Shown: positions 9,627-18,714 of the stretch, piece by piece
Position numbering within the stretch: the stretch's first letter is position 1
How the letters are laid out: every line of letters starts with the position of its first letter
Assembly: GCA_022508965.1 (NCBI GenBank)
Contig: JAFLUD010000004.1
Coordinates: forward strand, 1-46,931
DNA from: Oscillospiraceae bacterium
GTDB lineage: Bacteria > Bacillota > Clostridia > Oscillospirales > Ruminococcaceae
Reading direction: 5' to 3'
DNA: 46,931 bases
The notes under the pieces: generated by a model
Told to the model about the DNA's origin: nothing
The model's input: only the letters and a program-made list of their open reading frames with translations
Databases searched by the model: none
Position numbers and translations under genes: made by a program

Positions 9627-10226
9627 TCAGATGTCGTACTTTTCGAGGATCTCGCTGTAAATTCCGCTCTTGAAGTTTTGCTTTTTGTAAACGCCGAGGT
9701 TGGAATATTGAGTGATCGCAAGCGTTTTGTTTGTGTTGCTTGATACGGGATAGCGACCGTCGCTGTCGCCTGTTACCCAATAAATATCCGAGCCTTCTTC
9801 ACAATCCAAAAAGAAAATCCAAGTATCACCCTTTACCATCGGAGTCAGGTCGCTCATAGTTATAAGCTGTCCGTCAACAACCGCATACAATTGAGTCAGT
9901 TTGAGATTGTCACCTACCTCAACATCGCCCTTAAGCACCCTTGACACCTCAATTGTATTATACGAATTTACCCAAGAAACAATTTCTTTGCTGAAGGCTG
10001 CGTTGTATTGATATTGTACCTTTTGTTCGGCGTCCTCCACAAAAGTTCCAACCACGACGGCAACGCTTGCATTTTCCAAATCATCGAGCTTATAATACTC
10101 TGCTCTGTTGCCTGCGCCCCACTTGACAAACTTCAAGCCCTCAAACTCCTTTGGCTCACGGCTGCAAGCAGTAAGCGTCAGAAAGCAAGCCGCACAAACG
10201 GTAATTATAGAAATAATTTTCTTCAT
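9627..10226 (-). CDS. Putative lipoprotein, paralog A
   Basis: MKKIISIITVCAACFLTLTACS has a lipobox-like LTAC; ~30% or more similar by eye along its length to the neighbouring copy. ATG at 10226 preferred over 10241. Confidence 0.75.
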   Translation of the reverse strand: MKKIISIITVCAACFLTLTACSREPKEFEGLKFVKWGAGNRAEYYKLDDLENASVAVVVGTFVEDAEQKVQYQYNAAFSKEIVSWVNSYNTIEVSRVLKGDVEVGDNLKLTQLYAVVDGQLITMSDLTPMVKGDTWIFFLDCEEGSDIYWVTGDSDGRYPVSSNTNKTLAITQYSNLGVYKKQNFKSGIYSEILEKYDI

Positions 10227-10228
10227 AA

Positions 10229-10390
10229 TTATGCCCCCCATTTCACTATCAAATTGGCTCTGTCATGTTGTGTTACTGTAGGTGCTGTTGAACCATTGTT
10301 ATCATATGGAAAGCCTCGATTCATTACAGAATAAGGCACATAACGAGTTTTACCATTATCATCTACATATGACGCTCCTGTTTTTTTATC
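10229..10390 (-). pseudogene. Start-less C-terminal fragment of an unidentified protein
   Basis: Open minus-strand frame reads SDKKTGASYVDDNGKTRYVPYSVMNRGFPYDNNGSTAPTVTQHDRANLIVKWGA*, in a different frame from the lipoprotein and without its own upstream portion. Confidence 0.45.
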
Positions 10391-10988
10391 AGATGTCGTA
10401 CTTTTCGAGGATCTCGCTGTAAATTCCGCTCTTGAAATCGAGCTCGTCGTAAACGCCGAGATTTGAGAACTTTGTCACCGCAAGTGTTTTATTTACGCTG
10501 TTCGGCAGAGGGTAGCGCCCGTCGCTGTCGCCGCAGCAAACATAGATCCCCGAATCGTAGTTGTTGTAAAGGAAGAAAATCCATGTATCTCCCTTGATCA
10601 TCGGAGTCAACTCACTCATTGTTATAAGACGATCGTCAACAACGCCATATCTTTGAGAAACATTGAGTGTATCGCCTACATTTATATCCCCCATAAGAAC
10701 TTGTTTAACCTCAATTGTGTTAAAGGATTTTACGCCGAGTATTATTTCCTTGCCAAAATCGTCACTATATTGATAAGTTATATCTTGAGTAGAATCACCG
10801 ACAAATGTACCGACTACGGCAATATCGCAATCCTTTTCCAGTTCTTCAAGGGAATAGTGCAATATTCTGTCAGCTTCACCCCACTTCACGAGTTCCACAT
10901 CTGAAAACTCTTTTGTGGATTGGTTGCAGGCGGTAAATGTAAAAATGCATATTACGCAAACTGTAATAATAGAAAATATTTTCTTCAT
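10389..10988 (-). CDS. Putative lipoprotein, paralog B
   Basis: MKKIFSIITVCVICIFTFTACN; shared SELTPMIKGDTWIFFL and FKSGIYSEILEKYDI with copy A; 48-bp identical 3' end. Confidence 0.75.
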   Translation of the reverse strand: MKKIFSIITVCVICIFTFTACNQSTKEFSDVELVKWGEADRILHYSLEELEKDCDIAVVGTFVGDSTQDITYQYSDDFGKEIILGVKSFNTIEVKQVLMGDINVGDTLNVSQRYGVVDDRLITMSELTPMIKGDTWIFFLYNNYDSGIYVCCGDSDGRYPLPNSVNKTLAVTKFSNLGVYDELDFKSGIYSEILEKYDI

Positions 10989-11105
10989 AATTAGACACCC
11001 CATTTTTATTGCTCCACCAATTAATATAGAAAAGATTTATGCACAGGATCGAAAGTGTTATTAACTAAATACCTCTCATCGTAAAACACCTCCAAAATCA
11101 ATTCA

Positions 11106-11139
11106 ACAGTAAACATCAAAAATATTTGACGTTTACTGT
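11106..11139. repeat. Inverted repeat, 15-bp arms with one mismatch
   Basis: ACAGTAAACATCAAA-AATA-TTTGACGTTTACTGT upstream of the lipoprotein B unit. Confidence 0.75.
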
Positions 11140-11359
11140 ATGCAGAAAAACGGCGCTTTGGTCAAAATGCGGCTTCTGATGAATAACTGTCATAACAAAG
11201 CCTTCAGCCGATTTTCACCGGGCGGTCGCTTCATATTCCCTTTCAAATATAATACCACACAGACTTCCAAAAAGCTGCAAATATTTGATCTATTTTTTTA
11301 AGCGGGCTGTTTTCGTGCGATTCCACAAAAATTCACCCAAAAACTTGTGCAAAAACCCC

Positions 11360-11387
11360 TTGATTTTTTTTGAAAAAGGTGTATAAT
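11360..11387 (+). promoter_or_regulatory. Putative sigma-A promoter of htpG, TTGATT-N16-TATAAT
   Basis: Hexamers at 11360-11365 and 11382-11387, immediately upstream of CIRCE. Confidence 0.75.
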
Positions 11388-11391
11388 ATAA

Positions 11392-11418
11392 TTAGCACTC
11401 TAATATCGAGAGTGCTAA
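11392..11418 (+). promoter_or_regulatory. CIRCE operator (HrcA binding site)
   Basis: TTAGCACTC-N9-GAGTGCTAA, perfect 9-bp inverted repeat matching the CIRCE consensus. Confidence 0.95.
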
Positions 11419-11442
11419 ATCGTTTATAAAGAGGTTGATTTT

Positions 11443-13353
11443 ATGAGTGAAACAAAAGAATTCAAAGCGGAATCCAAGCGGCTGCTGGAGATGATGATAA
11501 ACTCGATCTACACGCACAAGGAGATATTCTTGCGCGAGCTTATCTCAAACGCCTCCGACGCTATGGACAAGCTGTATTTCAAATCAATGTCCGACAACTC
11601 CGCGGAGGCGGTGACGCGCTCGGATATGGAGATAAAAATAGAATCGGACAAGGACGCGCGCCGTCTTACCATCTCCGACAACGGCATAGGAATGACCGCC
11701 GAGGAGCTGGAGAATAATCTCGGCACGATAGCGCAAAGCGGCTCGTTCGCGTTCAAAAAAGAAAACGAAAATAATGAAAAAACCGGGGACGTTGATATCA
11801 TCGGTCAGTTTGGCGTAGGCTTCTATTCGGCGTTTATGGTGGCAAAGCGCGTTACGGTTATTTCCAAGGCGTTCGGAAGCGACAAGGCGTTTATGTGGCA
11901 GAGCGAGGGCGTGGACGGCTATACGATATCCGAGGCGGAAAAGGATTCTCACGGCACTGTTATTTCCCTTGAGATAAAGGACAACACCGAGGAGGAGAAT
12001 TACGACGAATTCCTCACTCCCTATAAAATCAAGGAGCTGGTTCGGAAATATTCCGATTACATCCGCTATCCCATAAAAATGGACGTGGAACACGAGCGTC
12101 TTAAGGAGGGAACCGGCGTTGACGGCGTCGATCCCGAGTATGAGAAAGAAGTTGTTGCCGAAACGCTCAACTCCATGATCCCCATTTGGAAAAAGTCCAA
12201 ATCCGAACTGAAAGACGAGGACTACAACCAATTCTACAAAGACAAATTCTACGACTACACCGATCCGCTGCTGCATATTCATTCAAGAACCGAGGGCACG
12301 GCGACCTATTCGGCGCTGCTGTATATTCCCGAAAAGGCTCCCTACGACTACTATTCAAAGTCTTTTGAAAAGGGACTTCAGCTATATTCCTCGGGCGTTA
12401 TGATAATGGAGAAATGCGGCGATCTGCTGCCCGATTATTTCAGCTTTGTAAAGGGACTTGTTGACAGCGAGGACCTGTCGCTGAATATTTCCCGCGAAAT
12501 GCTCCAGCATGACAGACAACTGAAAGTCATCGCCAAGAGCATCGAGAAATCCGTCAAGAACGAGCTGAAAAAACTCCAGAAAAACGACCGCGAAAAGTAC
12601 GAAAAATTCTTCGAGACCTTCGGAACACAGATCAAATACGGCATTTACGAGAGCTACGGCACCAACAAGGCGGAGCTTCAGGATCTGCTGATGTTCAAGA
12701 CCTCAAACGGCGGTATGACTACGCTTGAGGAGTATGTTTCGCGAATGAAGGAGGATCAGCAGTTCATCTACTTCGCCAGCGGAAGCAGCGTTTCGCGCAT
12801 CGAAAGCCTCCCGCAGACCGAGCTTGTCCGCGACAAAGGTTTTGAGATACTTTATCTCACCGATCACGTTGACGAATTCTGCCTGCAAATGATGCACGAC
12901 CTCGACGGAAAGGAATACAAGTCCGTCTCCGCAGACGACTTAGGGTTAGAATCCGAGGAGGAAAAGCAGGAAATCCAAAAGGAACAGGAGGATAATCAAT
13001 CTCTGTTCGACTTTATGACCGAGAAGCTCGCGGGCAAGGTAAAGGCGGTTAAGCTCTCGCAGCGTCTTAAGAACCACCCCGTCTGCATTACCAGTGAGGG
13101 CGCGCTGTCGGTCGAGATGGAAAAGGTGCTTTCCGCAATGCCGAACGGCGAGGGCGCAAAGGCGCAAAAGGTCCTTGAGATCAATCCCAATCACCCGATC
13201 TTCGCGAAGCTGAAATCCCTTTACGAATCCGACAAAGATAAAGCAGGCGATTACGCGGATATTCTCTATTCGCAAGCGCTGCTCATCGAGGGTATGCCTA
13301 TCGAGGATCCTGTTGGATTTTCAAATAAGATATGCGAGTTTCTGGCAGAATAA
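11443..13353 (+). CDS. htpG: Molecular chaperone HtpG (Hsp90)
   Basis: [60 protein letters not shown]. Confidence 0.97.
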   Translation: MSETKEFKAESKRLLEMMINSIYTHKEIFLRELISNASDAMDKLYFKSMSDNSAEAVTRSDMEIKIESDKDARRLTISDNGIGMTAEELENNLGTIAQSGSFAFKKENENNEKTGDVDIIGQFGVGFYSAFMVAKRVTVISKAFGSDKAFMWQSEGVDGYTISEAEKDSHGTVISLEIKDNTEEENYDEFLTPYKIKELVRKYSDYIRYPIKMDVEHERLKEGTGVDGVDPEYEKEVVAETLNSMIPIWKKSKSELKDEDYNQFYKDKFYDYTDPLLHIHSRTEGTATYSALLYIPEKAPYDYYSKSFEKGLQLYSSGVMIMEKCGDLLPDYFSFVKGLVDSEDLSLNISREMLQHDRQLKVIAKSIEKSVKNELKKLQKNDREKYEKFFETFGTQIKYGIYESYGTNKAELQDLLMFKTSNGGMTTLEEYVSRMKEDQQFIYFASGSSVSRIESLPQTELVRDKGFEILYLTDHVDEFCLQMMHDLDGKEYKSVSADDLGLESEEEKQEIQKEQEDNQSLFDFMTEKLAGKVKAVKLSQRLKNHPVCITSEGALSVEMEKVLSAMPNGEGAKAQKVLEINPNHPIFAKLKSLYESDKDKAGDYADILYSQALLIEGMPIEDPVGFSNKICEFLAE

Positions 13354-13358
13354 AATAA

Positions 13359-13379
13359 AGTCCCCCATTAAGGGGGACT
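13359..13379 (+). terminator. Terminator after htpG
   Basis: AGTCCCCC-ATTAA-GGGGGACT followed by GTTTTGTTT. Confidence 0.85.
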
Positions 13380-13388
13380 GTTTTGTTT

Positions 13389-13495
13389 ACAGACTGTTGA
13401 GAAGTCCTCAGATGCTAGGAAGCCGTGCCTCGGCTAGCCTTTGTGGCTGCCGAGGTGCGGCTGACGACGCAGATGAGGGCTTATCGACAGTCTGT
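13389..13495. repeat. ~107-bp nearly self-complementary element (long hairpin, MITE-like or structured RNA)
   Basis: Outer arms ACAGACTGTTGAGAAGTCCTCA / TGAGGGCTTATCGACAGTCTGT, inner arms AGCCGTGCCTCGGC / GCCGAGGTGCGGCT. Confidence 0.75.
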
Positions 13496-13743
13496 TAGTC
13501 TGCTACATAGGGGATCAATGCTAGCTGTCTTGCTCTCTTGATAGCGGTAGTGAGCGCTCTCTGGTGATAAGCGCAGCAGCCCGTTACTCTGCGGGGCAGG
13601 ATCTTTGCGCGCTCGGTCATATACTTCTTGAGCTTCGCAATATCCTTGTAGTCGATGAATTCCGCTCTGTCAGCGCAGAACTGGCAAACCTTCTTGCGCG
13701 CGCGCTTTACGGGATGAGCGGACTTTTCCATTTTTTCAGCCAT
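13495..13743 (-). CDS. rpsR: 30S ribosomal protein S18
   Basis: [60 protein letters not shown]. Confidence 0.96.
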   Translation of the reverse strand: MAEKMEKSAHPVKRARKKVCQFCADRAEFIDYKDIAKLKKYMTERAKILPRRVTGCCAYHQRALTTAIKRARQLALIPYVAD

Positions 13744-13801
13744 GATACCTTACCTCCTGTATTAATCTGTGATCGTTTCGATTAAAACTGCTTGTTCTCG
13801 A

Positions 13802-14269
13802 TCAGAACGGATACTCGTCGTCGTCAGCGGAAGAGAAATCGGGCGCAGGCGCGCTGCTCGCGGGAGCGGGCGCGGAATAGCCGTTGTCCGCGGGCGGTTC
13901 GCCGTAGGACTGCGGTCCGTAGCTCATCATACCGTTGTTAGAGCCGCCGTTTGCCTTTTCTCCTGTGAAATAAAGCCTGTCCGTGACGATCTCGTACCAG
14001 GTGCTGGGGTTTCCGTTTTTGTCGGTGTACTGCCTTGTGTTCATCTCTCCCTCAACGAGGATCATTCTCCCCTTTGAGAAATATCTTGTAAGAAACTCGG
14101 CGTTTGCGCGCCAAGCGACAACATTAAAGAAATCGGACTTGCGTTCCTCTCCCTTTCTCTGGAAATTCCTGTCGACCGCGATTCTGAACGAGCAAACGGG
14201 AACCCCCTGAGGGCTGGTCTTAAGCTCTAAGTCGTTTACAATACGACCCATCATGATAACCTTATTCAC
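13802..14269 (-). CDS. ssb: Single-stranded DNA-binding protein
   Basis: MNKVIMMGRIVNDLELKTSPQGVPVCSFRIAVDR; acidic tail ending DDDEYPF. Confidence 0.95.
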   Translation of the reverse strand: MNKVIMMGRIVNDLELKTSPQGVPVCSFRIAVDRNFQRKGEERKSDFFNVVAWRANAEFLTRYFSKGRMILVEGEMNTRQYTDKNGNPSTWYEIVTDRLYFTGEKANGGSNNGMMSYGPQSYGEPPADNGYSAPAPASSAPAPDFSSADDDEYPF

Positions 14270-14302
14270 GAAAACACCTCTAATCTGTCAGACACCGTTC
14301 GA

Positions 14303-14596
14303 TTACTTTGCGAGAACAACTACCGAGCGCAAAACGCCGTCGGTAATGTTAATGATACGCTCGAGCTCCATGGGGAAATCGGGCTTGGATTCGAAATTAT
14401 AGAGAACATAGTATCCCTCTGCCTCATAATTGATCTCGTAAGCCAGCTTTCTCTTGCCCCACTCGTCGACATTGGTAAGAGTACCGTTTGCCTTGATAAG
14501 CTCCGAAAACTTTTCGGTGAGCGCCTTTATCTGCTCCTCGTCCTTTTTGAGCGAGAAGACGATAACTGCCTCATACTTTTCGCTAAGCTTTGCCAT
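14303..14596 (-). CDS. rpsF: 30S ribosomal protein S6
   Basis: KYEAVIVFSLKKDEEQIKALTEKF...DEWGKRKLAYEINYEAEGYYVLYNF, rpsF-ssb-rpsR order. Confidence 0.95.
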   Translation of the reverse strand: MAKLSEKYEAVIVFSLKKDEEQIKALTEKFSELIKANGTLTNVDEWGKRKLAYEINYEAEGYYVLYNFESKPDFPMELERIINITDGVLRSVVVLAK

Positions 14597-14680
14597 TATA
14601 AAAGCACCTCCTTATGGATATATATCCTACGCCCTAAGCGCAGGAAAGGGGTAAACGCCGATTTTGGCGTTAACTTAATT

Positions 14681-14709
14681 ATTATAGCAGATTTTTTCCT
14701 GCTTGTCAA
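14681..14709 (-). promoter_or_regulatory. Consensus sigma-A promoter for rpsF-ssb-rpsR, TTGACA-N17-TATAAT (minus strand)
   Basis: Plus-strand ATTATA at 14681-14686 and TGTCAA at 14704-14709, 17-bp spacer. Confidence 0.85.
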
Positions 14710-14755
14710 GCATTTTTTGAGAAATTCGCGAAAATTTTGCAATAACCTGCCGCAA

Positions 14756-17122
14756 TCAACTGTTTCCGCCGTCGGGTCTGATCTGCCAGATCTCCTCGGC
14801 GTAGTCCGCAATGGTGCGGTCGGAGCTGAATTTGCCCGCGCTTGTCATATTTATCCAGCACTTCTTGATGAATTCGTCGTGGTTGAAGTTAAAGTCGCTG
14901 TTTGCTTTGAGCTTTGCCTGAACGTAGTTCTCAAGGTCGCCCAGCAAATAATAGTGATCGGCTCTGTGCCAGCTCGCGCCGTCCAGCAGCGAATAGTACA
15001 GCTCTCTGAACGAGCCGTTTCCGCCGTCATCAAAGGTGCCGTCGATAAGGGTGTTGAGAACACGCGCGATACGGGTATTCTCCGAATACAGCTTTCTGGG
15101 ATCGTAGTTCGGCATTCTCTGAGCCAGATCCTCCACCCTCGCGCCGAAGATATAGTTGTTCTCTTCGCCTGCCTCCTCGCATATCTCGACATTCGCGCCG
15201 TCGTAGGTGCCGAGGGTCATTGTGCCGTTGAGCATAAACTTCATGTTGCCGGTGCCGGAAGCCTCGGTGCCGGCTGTGGATATCTGCTCGGAGATGTCCG
15301 CCGCAACCACCAGCTTTTCCGCGTAGGAAACATTATAGTTCTGAACGAATACGACCTTCAGCGCGCCGTTTATCGAAGCGTCTTCGTTTACGAGCTTGGC
15401 GATCTCGTTGATATACTTGATTATCGCCTTTGCTCTGGCGTAGCCGGGAGCGGATTTCGCGCCGAAAATAAACGTTGTCGGGGCGAAGTTCGCGATGCTT
15501 CCGTCCTTGAGTCCGAAGTAAATATACAGGATCGAGAATGCGTTGAGCAGCTGTCTCTTGTATTCGTGAAGTCTCTTGATCTGAATATCAAACATCGAGT
15601 TGGGGTCGATATCAACGCCCTCGTGCTCCTTGATATACTGCGAGAGAGCCGCCTTGTTTCTGTATTTTATTTCGTTGAAACGCTGGAGCATCGCCCTGTC
15701 GTCGGCGTATTTGCGAAGCTCGCGGAGCTTGGACAGATCGGTTACCCACGCGTCGCTTCCCAGAAGCTCGGTGATCATGTCGGAAAGGCTGGGATTGCAA
15801 AGCGCCAGCCAACGGCGCGGAGTAATGCCGTTTGTCATGTTCTTAAACCGTTCGGGGAACATCTCGTACCACTCGGGAAGCGCATCCTTTTTAAGGATCT
15901 CGGTGTGTATCTTGGCAACGCCGTTGATAAAGCGCGAGCAGTAGATAGCCATTTTCGCCATGTGAACCATGCCGCCGGATACGGGCTGCATCTGCTCGAT
16001 CTTTGTTTTGGGAACTCCGCGGCGGTACATATCGGAGATGAATTCCTCGTTTATGCGCAGGATTATCGCGTAGACCTCGGGGAGAAGCTCCTCGACAATG
16101 CCGCAGTCCCACTTTTCGAGAGCCTCCGCCATGATGGTGTGATTGGTGTAGCTGAACGTCTTTTTCGCGACCTCCATAGCATTCGCGAAGGACATTCCGT
16201 GTTCCTTGGTGAGAATTCTGATAAGCTCGGGGATAGCGATAACGGGGTGGGTGTCGTTGAGCTGAACGGCATTGAATTCCGCGAAGGCGTTAAGCTCGCG
16301 TCCCGTAGCAAGGTGCTTTCTCACAAGATCCGCCATCGAAGCCGCGCTGAAGAAGTATTCCTGCTTTAAGCGAAGAATCTTTCCGGGACGGGCGTCGTCG
16401 TTGGGGTAGAGAGTGCCGCTGATGTTCTCGGCCTCGATCTGACCCTTTGCCGCTCCCAGATAATCCTGGCGGTTGAACGCGTCGAAATCGAACGCGCTTA
16501 TCGGCTCCGCCTGCCACAGGCGCAGCGTTCCCGCGAAATCGTTTTTATAACCGAAGATCGGCATATCGTAAGGAACCGCTTTTACGTCTCCGGTGGAATA
16601 GTGAATGGTCACAACGTCGTTGTCGGCGCGGATGCTCCACGGGTCGCCGAAGCGGGTCCAGTCGTCCGCCTGCTCGCGCTGGAAGCCGTTTTCGATTGTC
16701 TGCTTGAACAAGCCGTATTTATAGCGGATCCCGTAGCCCGTCAAGGGGAGCTTCATGGTCGCCGCGCTGTCCAAAAAGCACGCCGCGAGACGTCCGAGTC
16801 CGCCGTTTCCGAGAGCGGCGTCCTCAATTTCCTCAAAATCGTTAAGGCTTCCGCCCGCTTCCTTCAACAGTTCCTCGGCGTAATCGTGCAGCCCCAGGCA
16901 TAGAATGTTGTTGTACACCGCGCGTCCCACAAGAAACTCCATGGACAGATAGGAAGCGCTTCTGCCGCTGGGCGCGCTGCAGTTCATCATCGGCACAGCC
17001 TGCTTCATGATGGCGCGGGAAAGCGCGTCGTGAAGCTCGGCGGGCGTGCGCTCTTTGCCCCGAAGGTGCAGATCGCGCAGGATATCCTCAAAGTCGTTTT
17101 TCAGCAATGTTTTATCGATCAT
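14756..17122 (-). CDS. glgP: Glycogen/starch phosphorylase
   Basis: YLSMEFLVGRA, ALGNGGLGRLAACFLDS, GTEASGTGNMKFMLNGTMTLGTYDGANVEI (PLP site region). Confidence 0.96.
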   Translation of the reverse strand: MIDKTLLKNDFEDILRDLHLRGKERTPAELHDALSRAIMKQAVPMMNCSAPSGRSASYLSMEFLVGRAVYNNILCLGLHDYAEELLKEAGGSLNDFEEIEDAALGNGGLGRLAACFLDSAATMKLPLTGYGIRYKYGLFKQTIENGFQREQADDWTRFGDPWSIRADNDVVTIHYSTGDVKAVPYDMPIFGYKNDFAGTLRLWQAEPISAFDFDAFNRQDYLGAAKGQIEAENISGTLYPNDDARPGKILRLKQEYFFSAASMADLVRKHLATGRELNAFAEFNAVQLNDTHPVIAIPELIRILTKEHGMSFANAMEVAKKTFSYTNHTIMAEALEKWDCGIVEELLPEVYAIILRINEEFISDMYRRGVPKTKIEQMQPVSGGMVHMAKMAIYCSRFINGVAKIHTEILKKDALPEWYEMFPERFKNMTNGITPRRWLALCNPSLSDMITELLGSDAWVTDLSKLRELRKYADDRAMLQRFNEIKYRNKAALSQYIKEHEGVDIDPNSMFDIQIKRLHEYKRQLLNAFSILYIYFGLKDGSIANFAPTTFIFGAKSAPGYARAKAIIKYINEIAKLVNEDASINGALKVVFVQNYNVSYAEKLVVAADISEQISTAGTEASGTGNMKFMLNGTMTLGTYDGANVEICEEAGEENNYIFGARVEDLAQRMPNYDPRKLYSENTRIARVLNTLIDGTFDDGGNGSFRELYYSLLDGASWHRADHYYLLGDLENYVQAKLKANSDFNFNHDEFIKKCWINMTSAGKFSSDRTIADYAEEIWQIRPDGGNS

Positions 17123-17171
17123 AGCTATTCTCCTTTTCCGGCGGAAATGTGTTTTCAGAACACTCGTGATT

Positions 17172-17200
17172 ATTATAACACATTATCGCGCCAAAATCAA
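17172..17200 (-). promoter_or_regulatory. Putative glgP promoter TTGATT-N17-TATAAT (minus strand)
   Basis: Plus-strand ATTATA at 17172-17177 and AATCAA at 17195-17200. Confidence 0.65.
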
Positions 17201-17350
17201 GATGTTTTCCCATAAAATCCCATAATTCACATAATAGCCGACCGCTCAAAATGCCCATAATTTGCCGAGCGGGGCGTTTTTTGTGTAAAATGCACATAAC
17301 GGGCTGTTGAATTTCTACTAAGTTGACTTTGCTACTTGATATTAAAGTAC

Positions 17351-17379
17351 TTGAAAAAGATTAAATTGTGTGGTATAAT
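17351..17379 (+). promoter_or_regulatory. Putative promoter of the type IV pilus operon, TTGAAA-N17-TATAAT
   Basis: Hexamers at 17351-17356 and 17374-17379. Confidence 0.8.
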
Positions 17380-17476
17380 GTACTTACCACAGGAGCGGGT
17401 TGGGGTAATTGCGCCCTGAAATAACCAACGCCCGCTTAATTTAAACAACCAATTGTTGGGGAACGGAGGTTTTCAG

Positions 17477-18667
17477 GTGGATAAGTTCTCTTATGTTGCC
17501 ACCGATGCGAACGGAAAAACCGTCAGAGGTTCGGAGATTGCCGAAGACTACAAGGACCTTCAAGCAAAATTGAGGGAGCGCAAACTGTATGTCACAAGCT
17601 ACCGAAATCTGGGCGGAGGCGTCGCGGACGTAAAGTACAAGTTCAAGACCAAGGAAGTCTCGTTTATCAGCCGTCAGCTCGCGTCAATGACTTCGGCGGG
17701 TCTGTCGCTGGTAAGAGCGCTGCACATCCTTCAGGATCAGCAGGAAAACAAAAAAGCAAAAGCTGTATTGCTCGATATCTATGAGGAGGTTCAGAAAGGT
17801 AAAGCCTTTTCGGACGTTCTACATACAAAGCCGGGCGTATTCCCCGATATGTTTGTGAGCATGGTTGCCGCGGGTGAGGCTTCCGGTACTCTCGACCAGA
17901 TGCTCACCAGACTTTCGGATCACTACGCAAACGCAAACAAAACAGCAAACAAGGCAAAATCCGCAATGGTTTACCCTATCATCCTGCTTGTATTGCTGCT
18001 TGCGGTTATCGTGCTGCTGTTTACCGCCGTACTCCCGCAGTTCGGCAGTATGATGGCGGAGGAGGATATGACGCCGCTTTCAAAGGCGCTTATGGCGTTC
18101 TCCGATTCGCTCATCAATCAGTGGTATGTTTATGTTATCGTAATCGTCGCCATAATCGTAGCCCTGGCGATGCTGCTGAAGACCCCCGCCACAAGACTTC
18201 GCATGGACGAACTTCTGCTGAAGATACCTAAGGTCGGCGCCCTTGTAGCCACGATCTACACCGGCAGCTTCGCGAGAAATATGTCAAACCTCTACGGCGC
18301 GGGCTTGCAGATGGTAGAGTGTATTGAAAAGTCCATATCGGTTGTCGGGAACTCTTATGTCAAGAAGCGCTTTGAGGATGTTGTAAACGACATCAAGCTC
18401 GGCGAGAGTATGTCAAAGGCAATCGAAAAAACAGGAATATTTGAGGGTATGTTTACCTCAATTATATATGTCGGAGAGGAATCCGGTACGCTGGATGTCA
18501 TCCTTGGCAAGGCTGCAGAGTATTACGAAGAAGAAGCGGACGCCGCTATCACCAAGTTGGTTGGTATGATGGAACCGCTGATGATCATTATCATGGGTAT
18601 AGCGATCGGTTTGTTCCTCGCGGGTATGTTCCCGATGCTCTACGGCAGCATGACAAACATTTCTTAA
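17477..18667 (+). CDS. pilC: Type IV pilus inner-membrane platform protein PilC (GspF family)
   Basis: GTG start after GGAGG; FISRQLASMTSAGLSLVRALHIL, VAAGEASGTLDQMLTRLSDHY and repeated VGEESGTLDVILGKAAEYYEEE, C-terminal GMFPMLY. Confidence 0.93.
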   Translation: MDKFSYVATDANGKTVRGSEIAEDYKDLQAKLRERKLYVTSYRNLGGGVADVKYKFKTKEVSFISRQLASMTSAGLSLVRALHILQDQQENKKAKAVLLDIYEEVQKGKAFSDVLHTKPGVFPDMFVSMVAAGEASGTLDQMLTRLSDHYANANKTANKAKSAMVYPIILLVLLLAVIVLLFTAVLPQFGSMMAEEDMTPLSKALMAFSDSLINQWYVYVIVIVAIIVALAMLLKTPATRLRMDELLLKIPKVGALVATIYTGSFARNMSNLYGAGLQMVECIEKSISVVGNSYVKKRFEDVVNDIKLGESMSKAIEKTGIFEGMFTSIIYVGEESGTLDVILGKAAEYYEEEADAAITKLVGMMEPLMIIIMGIAIGLFLAGMFPMLYGSMTNIS

Positions 18668-18714
18668 TCCGGACGGAGTCCGATAACACTATTTAATATG
18701 TATGAGGTGAAAAT

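Noticed and set aside
13313-13498. 61-aa plus-strand ORF covering the long hairpin
   Set aside because: Starts inside htpG and reads through a terminator and a self-complementary element; not a credible protein.
14717-16369. 550-aa plus-strand ORF antisense to glgP
   Set aside because: Shadow ORF: glgP on the opposite strand has clear phosphorylase motifs; the antisense product has no recognisable domain and no RBS.
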